DNA from: Burkholderiales bacterium
GTDB lineage: Bacteria > Pseudomonadota > Gammaproteobacteria > Burkholderiales > Usitatibacteraceae
Assembly: GCA_025350945.1 (NCBI GenBank)
Contig: JANXWW010000374.1
Span: 1-40,814, forward strand
DNA length: 40,814 bases
Reading direction: 5' to 3'
Shown here: positions 1 to 6,789 of the stretch, in pieces
Layout: each line of letters begins with the position of its first letter
How positions within the stretch are numbered: position 1 is the first letter of the stretch
Notes under the pieces: generated by a model
The model's input: the letters and a program-made list of their open reading frames with translations, nothing else
The model's database searches: none
What the model was told of the DNA's origin: nothing
Program-made: the position numbers and the translations under genes

Positions 1-432
1 CTCGGTGCGTTGTTTACCGTGCTCTCGGTGTTCGCTTCCTGCGCGGGCAGCATGATGGCCACACGCACGCAAAAGCTGGGCTATCCAATATGGACGAGCA
101 TGGCCTGGGGCATGTTTTATGGCGGCGTGCTGGCGTTGTTGTTTGGGCTGCTGATGGGGCGCTCGATCACATTTTCTATTACGCCGGGCTATGTGTTGTC
201 ACTCGTTTATTTGGCATTTCTAGGCTCGATTGTCACTTTCGGCTGCTATCTCACCCTGATGGGTCGCATTGGCGCTGCACGCACGGCTTACATTGGCGTG
301 ATGGTGCCGATTGTGGCGCTCATCATTTCGTTTTTCTTTGAAAAATTCGCGTGGGGTTATTTAACGACCGCCGGCGTTACCTTGTCGATTATGGGCAATA
401 TCATCATGCTGCGCGGCGCTAAATCCGTCTAG
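1..432 (+). CDS. EamA/DMT-family permease, C-terminal part (cut by window edge)
   Basis: The reading frame is open from base 1 to the TAG at 430-432, so this is the last ~143 residues of a gene that begins outside the window. It is strongly hydrophobic, with about four to five membrane segments separated by short loops. The pattern of a Gly-rich turn (FLGSIVTFGCYL), then a TLMGRIGAARTAYIGVMVPIVALI-type helix pair and a final GVTLSIMGNIIML helix is typical of the second EamA repeat of drug/metabolite transporters. These are inner-membrane exporters of small metabolites; the substrate cannot be read from sequence. A weak hairpin follows the stop codon (460-481), but there is no T-run after it. 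Confidence 0.8.
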   Translation, partial: LGALFTVLSVFASCAGSMMATRTQKLGYPIWTSMAWGMFYGGVLALLFGLLMGRSITFSITPGYVLSLVYLAFLGSIVTFGCYLTLMGRIGAARTAYIGVMVPIVALIISFFFEKFAWGYLTTAGVTLSIMGNIIMLRGAKSV

Positions 433-793
433 ATTTGCACGCAAATACGGCAAGATTTCAAACGGCTCCCGTGAGCGGTTTGTCAATATCTGTGAAATCC
501 GGGAATCAAAGGGGTCGAATTCCCTACAATCGGGCATAGCTTGTGAACTGGCTCACTGTGACGCAATAGTGTGATCGATACCATGGCTGTTCTGATTGAC
601 ATCTATTTGGTAACACTTTCACCATGCTCTCCATCCGCCACAGCGGCTCTATCGTTACGTTAGTTGAATCGATAGAACGCCCAACCTATTCTCATTGCGA
701 TGCGTATGTGTTTGCGCGTGTGTTTGCGCGTGTGTCTGCGCGTATGTCTGCGCGTGTGTCTGCGCGTGTGTATGTGTCTCGTGGGAGAGTTTG
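433..793. other. Intergenic region between the EamA permease and the TPR gene
   Basis: No gene is supported here. A 6-bp perfect inverted repeat (433-446) and a 9-bp stem with one mismatch (460-468 with 473-481) lie just after the EamA stop and may end its transcription, although neither is followed by a T-tract. The last part contains the 12-bp tandem repeat described separately. Reading frames through that repeat are open on both strands and should not be taken as genes. Confidence 0.5.
709..780 (+). repeat. 12-bp tandem repeat, five units plus one degenerate
   Basis: Units at 709-720, 721-732, 733-744, 745-756 and 757-768 follow the consensus TGT(T/C)TGCGCGT(G/A); 769-780 is a decayed sixth unit. 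Because 12 is a multiple of 3, the array stays open in several frames. In the frame of the downstream TPR gene it would read Cys-Val-Cys-Ala repeatedly. Confidence 0.9.
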
Positions 794-1954
794 TTGAGTT
801 CACTTGGCCGCATCGCCACGTTAATCGATGCGCTTGTATCGCAGCCTGCGCACGAGCAGCCCCGCGACCGCGCACGCACGCTTGCACATTTGGCGATGGA
901 GTATGCCTATGCTGGCTTGCCGCTTGACGGACTCTCAGCAGTGAAGGAGGCACTATCACTGGCAAACGCGCACGGCCTCACATTCGAGCGCGCTGAAGCG
1001 CTTGCCTCGGCGGCGATGTGTCACCACATGCGAGTCGATCACATGATGTCAATTGCCTGCGTTTTCGATGCTTATCAGGGCTTCGCCGCACTCAATGAAT
1101 ACGGGCGAATGGGGCATCAGCTCATCACGCTGGCGGCTGCTTGTCGGGATTTACAGGCGCATGATCTGGCGGAGGCAGCGGTGCGCGGCTGCCTTACTAT
1201 TGCTGAACAGATCAACGACAAATTGCTGGAAGCGCGCAGCCATAACGTGCTCGGCCTCACGCTTACCGATAGCCAGCGCTTTGATGAGGCGGAGCGAGAA
1301 TTTGTATTGTCGCGCGATTGTTTGATTACGCACGGCGAATTGATTCACGTGCCAAAAGTGACGGCCAATATCGGCGTGCTGTTTCAACGCCGCGCCGAAG
1401 CCGCCTTAAGCGCAGGCGACAAGGCAGGGTCAGAAAGATTATTGAAACAAGCAATTGATCATATCCGTGAAGGCCTTCAGGCTGCGTTAAGTGACGACAA
1501 TAAATTCGAAATCGCGGACAAAACCGGTTCGATTGGTCAGTATTATTTTTTGCTGAACGATTTCGCTACGGCGCGCATATTGGTCACGCAGTCGCTGGAG
1601 ATGGGCCTTGATTTAAAACACGCCCGCCTGATTGTGGACGGACAACTTTGGCTGGGGCAGATCGAATCGGGAGCCAAACAGTTTTTGCTGGCCGAAACAC
1701 ACCTTCGCGCCGCCATTGATCGCGCCCGACAAGCAGGTCTGCGCTCGCTCCAGCAAGCCGCACATGAAAAACTTTCGCTATGCTATTTGGCGATGGAACG
1801 CAACGAAGATGCGGCTGCGCAGGCCGCGCTTTCAGTTGATCTGCGCATGTCGTTTAATCAAGCCAACGTGGAGGCACAGCGTGAACTTAGAATGATGTGG
1901 CACGAGCATCTTTCGCATCATCCGATGATGCGCGGCAAAGACAAAAACGTTTAA
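794..1954 (+). CDS. TPR-repeat protein, resembles the sensory part of TPR-GGDEF proteins
   Basis: The product is an almost all-helical protein of about 386 residues built of tetratricopeptide-like pairs, for example ARTLAHLAMEYAYAGLPLDG, SHNVLGLTLTDSQRFDEAER and ETHLRAAIDRARQAG. This arrangement is common in front of GGDEF diguanylate cyclase domains, but here the protein stops after the last helix with no GGDEF, kinase or DNA-binding domain. The start is uncertain. The frame is open back to a TTG at 695 through the 12-bp repeat, which would add a Cys-Val-Cys-Ala tract, but no ribosome site precedes that codon. A GGGAG at 783-787 suits the TTG at 794 (spacing 6). It is probably a soluble scaffold. 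The gene ends 3 bp from the convergent NTF2-like gene. Confidence 0.7.
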   Translation: MSSLGRIATLIDALVSQPAHEQPRDRARTLAHLAMEYAYAGLPLDGLSAVKEALSLANAHGLTFERAEALASAAMCHHMRVDHMMSIACVFDAYQGFAALNEYGRMGHQLITLAAACRDLQAHDLAEAAVRGCLTIAEQINDKLLEARSHNVLGLTLTDSQRFDEAEREFVLSRDCLITHGELIHVPKVTANIGVLFQRRAEAALSAGDKAGSERLLKQAIDHIREGLQAALSDDNKFEIADKTGSIGQYYFLLNDFATARILVTQSLEMGLDLKHARLIVDGQLWLGQIESGAKQFLLAETHLRAAIDRARQAGLRSLQQAAHEKLSLCYLAMERNEDAAAQAALSVDLRMSFNQANVEAQRELRMMWHEHLSHHPMMRGKDKNV

Positions 1955-1957
1955 AAC

Positions 1958-2443
1958 TCACGGCTTCGGATAATTTCCCTTATCCATAAATCCCTCAAGT
2001 GAAGCGCGGGCTTTGCGCCGTACAAACGCTTTGAGCGGCCACGACCAACCCAATAGTTTGCCTATTGGCCCCAGCGCCTGTGATGACCAGCGCCAGAACG
2101 AAAATCGATCCACATGACGAATAATTTTTCCATCGCGAAACGCGAATACCGCGCTGATTTTGTTGTGCACTAGATTGCCGGTTTGCGAGAATATATATTT
2201 TGCATCCCACTGCGCGCGACCACCTTCTGCGTCCGCAGAAGCGTTTACCAGGATGATTTCAAAACCATCTTTCGCGCGTGAGGTCAGCATCGCCCACATG
2301 GCCGTCGCCTCAGCGCCGCGCAACATCGGAAACGCCGGATCGGAAAACGCAATATCCGGGTGATAACAACGCGCCATCGCTGCCGCATCTTTATTCGCAA
2401 ACGCCTGATAAAAATCGCGGATTATTTTTTCATGTGCATGCAT
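1958..2443 (-). CDS. NTF2-like / SnoaL-type protein
   Basis: This 161-residue protein has the classic NTF2/SnoaL opening, IRDFYQAFANKDAAAMARCY, followed by HPDIAFSDPAFPMLRGAEAT, and closes the cone fold with the strand pair VFAFRDGKIIRHVDRFSFWRW. Family members are small cytosolic alpha+beta barrels that act as isomerases, cyclases or binding proteins, and the sequence gives no specific substrate. A basic tail follows the fold (FVRRKARASLEGFMDKGNYPKP region). It is convergent with the TPR gene and stands alone on its strand, with fhs divergent beyond a repeat-filled gap. Confidence 0.75.
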   Translation of the reverse strand: MHAHEKIIRDFYQAFANKDAAAMARCYHPDIAFSDPAFPMLRGAEATAMWAMLTSRAKDGFEIILVNASADAEGGRAQWDAKYIFSQTGNLVHNKISAVFAFRDGKIIRHVDRFSFWRWSSQALGPIGKLLGWSWPLKAFVRRKARASLEGFMDKGNYPKP

Positions 2444-2476
2444 ATTGTTGCCTTTGCGCTGGAAAGTATATTAACG

Positions 2477-2512
2477 TCGATTGTTGATTCGATTGTTGAT
2501 TCGATTGTTGAT
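2477..2512. repeat. 12-bp tandem repeat, three perfect copies
   Basis: TCGATTGTTGAT is repeated exactly at 2477-2488, 2489-2500 and 2501-2512, in the gap between the NTF2-like gene and fhs. It begins 34 bp upstream of the NTF2-like start codon, so it lies in that gene's leader or promoter. Confidence 0.95.
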
Positions 2513-2578
2513 TATGTGGCCCAGATGGTAGACGTCAATCAAAACAAGCCGTATACGTTATTCTAGTTGTTGCTCATC

Positions 2579-2634
2579 ATGGTTGTGAGCACATGGTTAT
2601 AAGCACATGGTTATAAGCGCATGGTTGTAAGTAA
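2579..2634. repeat. 14-bp tandem repeat, four near-identical copies
   Basis: The consensus ATGGTTATAAGCAC occurs at 2579-2592, 2593-2606, 2607-2620 and 2621-2634 with a few substitutions. It ends 78 bp before the fhs start, so it lies in the likely fhs promoter or leader region. Confidence 0.95.
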
Positions 2635-2711
2635 CAAAGCAGATTCATACTTTGCGCATACCAACATTCAGTCGCATTGAACGCTATAGAAAATAATGAG
2701 GAGTCATACCG

Positions 2712-4382
2712 ATGATGAGTGATATTGACATTGCGCAGCAAGCGAAGATGGTCAAGATCGCCGAGATCGCCCACAAACTGGGCATCCCGGAAGATGCGCT
2801 TGAGCCTTATGGCCGCTACAAGGCGAAAGTGTCACTCAATTATGTTGACAGCGTGAAAAACAAAAAAAACGGCAAACTCATTTTAGTCACCGCCATCTCG
2901 CCGACGCCAGCAGGTGAGGGAAAAACCACGACCACCGTGGGTTTGGGCGACGCGCTAAATCATATCGGCAAGAAGGCGATTATTTGTTTGCGTGAGCCAT
3001 CGCTCGGCCCGGTGTTCGGCATGAAGGGCGGCGCGGCAGGCGGTGGTTACGCGCAAGTGGTGCCGATGGAAGAAATCAATCTGCATTTCACGGGTGATTT
3101 TTCAGCGATCGCACTCGCCAATAATTTGCTCGCCGCGTTGATTGATAACCACATTCATCATGGCAATGAGCTTAATTTTGACGTGCGTCGCATCGCGTGG
3201 AAGCGCGTGGTGGATATGAATGATCGGGCGTTGCGCCAAATTACTGTTTCGCTCGGTGGCCCGGGCAATGGCTATCCGCGTGAAGATGGTTTCGATATCG
3301 TCGTTGCTTCTGAAATTATGGCGATCTTTTGTTTGGCGACGTCAATCAAGGATTTGAAAGAACGCATCAGCAAAATCGTGGTCGGTTATACACGCGACCT
3401 CAAACCGATTCTGGCGAAAGATTTGCACGCGCAGGGTGCGATGACGGCGCTACTCAAAGACGCGATGATGCCGAATCTCGTGCAAACGCTGGAGAATAAT
3501 CCTGCCTTTATTCACGGCGGCCCATTCGCCAATATCGCGCACGGCTGCAACTCCGTCATCGCCACGCAGACGGCGCTAAAGCTTGGCGATTATGTGGTGA
3601 CCGAAGCTGGCTTTGGTGCAGATTTGGGCGCTGAAAAATTTATCGATATCAAATGCCGAAAATCAGGTTTGCGTCCGGATGCGGTCGTGCTGGTGGCGAC
3701 GATTCGCGCGCTGAAATTTCATGGCGGCATGGACGTGAAAGAAGTATCGAAAGAAAATGTAACCGCACTGGAAAAAGGTATCGTCAATCTTGAGCGTCAC
3801 GTTCACAACGTCATGCAAAACTATGGCCTGCCGTGTGTGGTGAGCGTGAATCATCGTACCCACGACACCGAGGCTGAAGTCAATTTCCTCACTGAGCGCT
3901 TATCAAAACTTGGTTGCAAAGTCGTGATCGCCAAACACTGGGCTGAGGGCGGCAAAGGCGCTGCCGAAGTTGCCAGGATTGTCGTGGATTTGTGTGAGCA
4001 GCCGAATAATTTTAAATTTGTCTACGAAGATGCGATGCCGCTCTGGGACAAAATGAAAACCATCGCTGTAAAAATTTATGGCGCGTCGGATATTGCGGCG
4101 GACGCAAAAATTCGCGGGCAAATCAAAAAATTACAGGAGGATGGTTACGGCCACTATCCCGTCTGTGTAGCCAAAACGCAGTATTCATTTTCCACCGACC
4201 CACAATTACGCGGCGCGCCGTCGGGCCACATTCTCACCATTCGCGAAGTGCGCTTGGCAGCGGGCGCGGAGTTTGTAGTGATGGTATGCGGCGACATCAT
4301 GACTATGCCGGGATTGCCAAAAGTGCCGTGTGCGAATTCGATTGATGTGGATGATGATGGGAAAATTGTGGGGTTGTTTTAG
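2712..4382 (+). CDS. fhs: Formate--tetrahydrofolate ligase
   Basis: This cytosolic enzyme joins formate to tetrahydrofolate using ATP, giving 10-formyl-THF for purine, formyl-Met and serine/glycine C1 metabolism. At 556 residues it has the normal family length. The ATP-binding loop TPAGEGKTTTT lies at residues 65-75, and the family signature (EPSLGPVFGMKGGAAGGGYA, then QVVPMEEINLHFTGD) follows at about 95-130. The C-terminal GDIMTMPGLPKVP is also typical. An AGGAG at 2699-2703 precedes tandem ATGs at 2712 and 2715; either could be used. No folD or purU is adjacent. The nearby glycolate oxidase makes glyoxylate, a possible glycine and C1 precursor, so a metabolic link is plausible but not shown. 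Confidence 0.97.
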   Translation: MMSDIDIAQQAKMVKIAEIAHKLGIPEDALEPYGRYKAKVSLNYVDSVKNKKNGKLILVTAISPTPAGEGKTTTTVGLGDALNHIGKKAIICLREPSLGPVFGMKGGAAGGGYAQVVPMEEINLHFTGDFSAIALANNLLAALIDNHIHHGNELNFDVRRIAWKRVVDMNDRALRQITVSLGGPGNGYPREDGFDIVVASEIMAIFCLATSIKDLKERISKIVVGYTRDLKPILAKDLHAQGAMTALLKDAMMPNLVQTLENNPAFIHGGPFANIAHGCNSVIATQTALKLGDYVVTEAGFGADLGAEKFIDIKCRKSGLRPDAVVLVATIRALKFHGGMDVKEVSKENVTALEKGIVNLERHVHNVMQNYGLPCVVSVNHRTHDTEAEVNFLTERLSKLGCKVVIAKHWAEGGKGAAEVARIVVDLCEQPNNFKFVYEDAMPLWDKMKTIAVKIYGASDIAADAKIRGQIKKLQEDGYGHYPVCVAKTQYSFSTDPQLRGAPSGHILTIREVRLAAGAEFVVMVCGDIMTMPGLPKVPCANSIDVDDDGKIVGLF

Positions 4383-4432
4383 TTTTTTATAGCGCACCTG
4401 TTTTTGGAGCCGCATAAAAATTCATTGTTATG

Positions 4433-4476
4433 CCGAACCCAGCTTTCGGTGGTATCGGTTGAGGAATCTACTGTTT
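4433..4476. repeat. Partial copy of a dispersed palindromic repeat
   Basis: This stretch shares CCGAACCCAGC (4433-4443) and a following GAGGAATCTACTGTTT-like segment with the left arm of the larger palindromic element at 31732-31822. Only one arm is present, so it looks like a decayed or half element. Confidence 0.45.
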
Positions 4477-4497
4477 GAATTTACGCGCGTGACGAAA

Positions 4498-4583
4498 AAC
4501 GGGCAGTAGGTCAGCTTGCAAAGCTGCCTGACGCCCGTTTGCAAATAGTTGAGAATGTCAGATAGCTGCGCAACCTGACCTAC
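4498..4583. repeat. Intergenic inverted-repeat element (REPIN/MITE-like), possible terminator
   Basis: AACGGGC (4498-4504) pairs with GCCCGTT (4532-4538), enclosing a perfect CAGCTT-GCA-AAGCTG stem. In addition, 4506-4525 and the reverse complement of 4564-4583 match at 17 of 20 bases, starting with the shared GTAGGTCAG. The element lies between the convergent fhs and Bug genes and could end transcription from both sides. Confidence 0.6.
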
Positions 4584-4600
4584 GACTCACTAACCACTCC

Positions 4601-5575
4601 TTAATCAACCGTCGCCCCCGTTACCCGAATAACCTCTCCCCATTTAGCTGCCTCAGATGCCATCCATGCACGTAACGATTCCGGTGTTCCGCCACCCACT
4701 TCAATTCCTGCATCCGAAAATTTTTTCTTCACACTCGCATCCAAAAAAATCGCATTAATTTCAGCGTTCAATCGTGCCACGATTTCTTTCGGTGCGTCGC
4801 GCGGGGCGAGTAGTGCGTTCCACGAAATTGCTTCGAAGTTGGTCAGTGTGGCGATGCCCGACTCGGCCACGGTCGCGACATCGGGCAGCATAGCAAATCG
4901 TTTTGCACTGGTCACAGCAATCGCTTTTAGTTTGCCCGCCTTGATTTGCGCAAGCGCGTTGGCGGGTGCCGTGAATATGATCTGCACATCACCCGCAATC
5001 ACGGCCTGAATGGCGGGCGGGGCACCATTAAACGGCACATGCGCAATATCGATTGCCGCTTCGCGCTTCAACATTTCCATCGATAAATGTGACACCGAGC
5101 CATTGCCCACACTGGCGTAATTAAGTTTGCCGGGTTGCGATTTGGCAAGCGCTAAAAATTCTTTGAGGTTGTTGGCAGTAACGCTCGCGTTAACCACCAA
5201 CACATTTGGCTGCAAGGCCGTTAAGATGATGGGGGCGAAATCACGAAGCGGCGCGTAAGCCAGATTTTTATATAGTCCCGACGCATTCGCAAGTGGCCCG
5301 TTAAAGCCCATGTAAAGCGTGTAGCCATCGGGGATGGACTTGGCAACTTCGGCGGCGGCGATGGTGCCGCCCGCGGCGGGCTTGTTATCGATAATAATAG
5401 GTTGCTGAAGTTTTTCCTTTAACTTGTCGGCGATGACGCGTGACACAATATCGACAGAACTTCCGGCTGGGGCGGCGACAATAATGCGAATCGGCTTCTG
5501 CGGCCAATCAGCTTTAGCATGCTTTGGATAAAAACTGGTAATGACTAGCAACAAAAATACAAGAATGGTTTTCAT
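4601..5575 (-). CDS. Bug/TctC-family tripartite tricarboxylate transporter substrate-binding protein
   Basis: This is a 324-residue periplasmic receptor. A signal peptide (MKTILVFLLLVITSFYPKHA, cut near AKA-DW) is followed by the family opening WPQKPIRIIVAAPAGSSVDI and RVIADKLKEKLQQPIIIDNK. The ligand-loop motifs PAAGGTIAAAEVAKSIPDGYT and GKLNYASVGNGSVSHLS, and later HVPFNGAPPAIQAVIAGDVQ, are also present. The Bug family is greatly expanded in Bordetella and other Burkholderiales and binds organic or amino acids; the ligand cannot be predicted. No TctA/TctB permease lies nearby, so it is an orphan receptor that would have to share a distant permease or serve in sensing. It is divergent from the MAPEG gene. 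Confidence 0.93.
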   Translation of the reverse strand: MKTILVFLLLVITSFYPKHAKADWPQKPIRIIVAAPAGSSVDIVSRVIADKLKEKLQQPIIIDNKPAAGGTIAAAEVAKSIPDGYTLYMGFNGPLANASGLYKNLAYAPLRDFAPIILTALQPNVLVVNASVTANNLKEFLALAKSQPGKLNYASVGNGSVSHLSMEMLKREAAIDIAHVPFNGAPPAIQAVIAGDVQIIFTAPANALAQIKAGKLKAIAVTSAKRFAMLPDVATVAESGIATLTNFEAISWNALLAPRDAPKEIVARLNAEINAIFLDASVKKKFSDAGIEVGGGTPESLRAWMASEAAKWGEVIRVTGATVD

Positions 5576-5639
5576 GAATGATTTTTATGAGAATTTGGTG
5601 GAATTTTTTGCATAACAAATAATACTTCAGGAGACTCGA

Positions 5640-6029
5640 ATGCTCGTTCCGGTCACCGCTATTTACGCTGCGCTGCTCGCCGCTTTTCTCGTTATTTTGT
5701 TATTTCCCGTTATCAAGCTGCGCAATAGTTTGCGCGTTGGCTTGGGCGATGGCGCTAAATCCGAGTTACAACAAGCGATGCGGGCACATGGCAACGCGGC
5801 TGAATGCATCCCGATTTTTTTAGTGTTACTGGCCATTTTTGAATTAAATCACGGGCCGGCGTGGGCGCTGCATATTTTTGGCGCGATGTTTTTACTCGCA
5901 CGTCTGGCGCATGCCGCAGGTTTGTATGCCACGTCGGGCGCGTCGAAAGGTCGTGTGGGCGGCATGGTTGTCACGATTATGGTATTACTTTTGTTGGCGA
6001 TTGCGAATGTGCTGCAGCTATTTCGCTAG
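5640..6029 (+). CDS. MAPEG-family membrane protein
   Basis: This 129-residue integral membrane protein has four predicted helices. It carries the MAPEG hallmarks RVGLGDGAKSELQQAMRAHG and NAAECIPIFLVLLAI, then LHIFGAMFLLARLAHAAGLY. In the family, the Arg/His/Asn/Glu of the second motif contact glutathione. Bacterial members are membrane glutathione S-transferase-like proteins of uncertain physiological role. An AGGAG (5628-5632) lies 7 bases before the ATG. It is convergent with the DUF456 gene, and the two stops are 2 bp apart. Confidence 0.9.
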   Translation: MLVPVTAIYAALLAAFLVILLFPVIKLRNSLRVGLGDGAKSELQQAMRAHGNAAECIPIFLVLLAIFELNHGPAWALHIFGAMFLLARLAHAAGLYATSGASKGRVGGMVVTIMVLLLLAIANVLQLFR

Positions 6030-6031
6030 GC

Positions 6032-6526
6032 TCATTTCCATAAATAGGAAATGACAAAAATTCCGATCATCGTTAACGCCAAAGCGAGTTTCGCAAGCGC
6101 GCCAAATAACAGGCCGAGCCAAGTCGCCAGCCCCACTTTTCCGGCTTGGCCCAATTTTCGGCGCTCAATAAATTCGCCAATGACTGCGCCAACAAACGGA
6201 AAAATAAAAATCCCGATCAGGCCAAAAAATAATCCGACAATGCTGCCGATGGCAGCGCCCAGCAGTGCCAGTTTTGATGCGCCCGCGCGTTTTGCGCCGA
6301 ACATCGTGGCGACGAAATCAACGACTAAGGCCAGTGCCGTGAGCAGCGCCAGAATCGTTAATGTGGGCCAACCGATGCGTTGAAAATTATCAATCCATGC
6401 CGCCACCAACAAACCGCCAAATACAAACGGCACGCCCGGCAACATTGGCAATATGGTGCCAGCCAGGCCAAGGAGTACCAGTGTCCCCGCCAATATCCAC
6501 AGTAAATAAATTTCGTTTCCGGCCAT
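6032..6526 (-). CDS. DUF456-family membrane protein
   Basis: This 164-residue protein has about four to five membrane segments in two halves that both end in glycine-rich turns. GLAGTILPMLPGVPFVFGGL at the N-terminus and LFFGLIGIFIFPFVGAVIGE in the middle are typical of DUF456, a family without an established function. The frame is open further upstream to 6667, but the ATG at 6526 is preferred: AAGGAA lies just upstream on the minus strand and homologues begin close to this point. The upstream extension would be unusually Cys- and Phe-rich. Confidence 0.85.
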   Translation of the reverse strand: MAGNEIYLLWILAGTLVLLGLAGTILPMLPGVPFVFGGLLVAAWIDNFQRIGWPTLTILALLTALALVVDFVATMFGAKRAGASKLALLGAAIGSIVGLFFGLIGIFIFPFVGAVIGEFIERRKLGQAGKVGLATWLGLLFGALAKLALALTMIGIFVISYLWK

Positions 6527-6729
6527 GGGTTTCCTTGAGCGTTGATGAGCGAGAGAATATTTGCAGAACAGCGCGCAAAGAATGTTTGCAAAACAGCAAG
6601 TAAAGTATGAATCAGATAGTGGCTGAAATCTGAAGTTCAAGTTTGCTGTTTGTTGCGTGCCCCGCATTAGCTAAATAACGGTAAGAACCACTTTTGATCG
6701 AAGACGAGAAAGACACGCAGGAGTTAGCT

Positions 6730-6789
6730 ATGATAGAGATCATTATTGGTGCACTCACTGGAATACTTTGCCATGGCCGCTGTTCTTGA
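6730..6789 (+). CDS. Possible 19-residue leader peptide overlapping the start of glcD
   Basis: An ATG at 6730 has the best ribosome site of this region (AGGAG at 6719-6723, spacing 6) and opens a short frame, MIEIIIGALTGILCHGRCS, that stops at 6787-6789. This stop lies inside glcD, whose ATG at 6773 is in another frame and has only a weak ribosome site. Translation of the short frame could feed ribosomes to glcD. It may instead be chance. Confidence 0.35.
   Translation: MIEIIIGALTGILCHGRCS

Noticed and set aside
655..965. Minus-strand frames rich in Thr-His-Ala-Gln and Arg-His repeats
   Set aside because: They are open only because the 12-bp repeat has no stop in several frames; no ribosome site or family supports them.
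2360..2566. Plus-strand frame covering the 12-bp repeat before fhs
   Set aside because: Overlaps the NTF2-like gene antisense and is extended only by the repeat.
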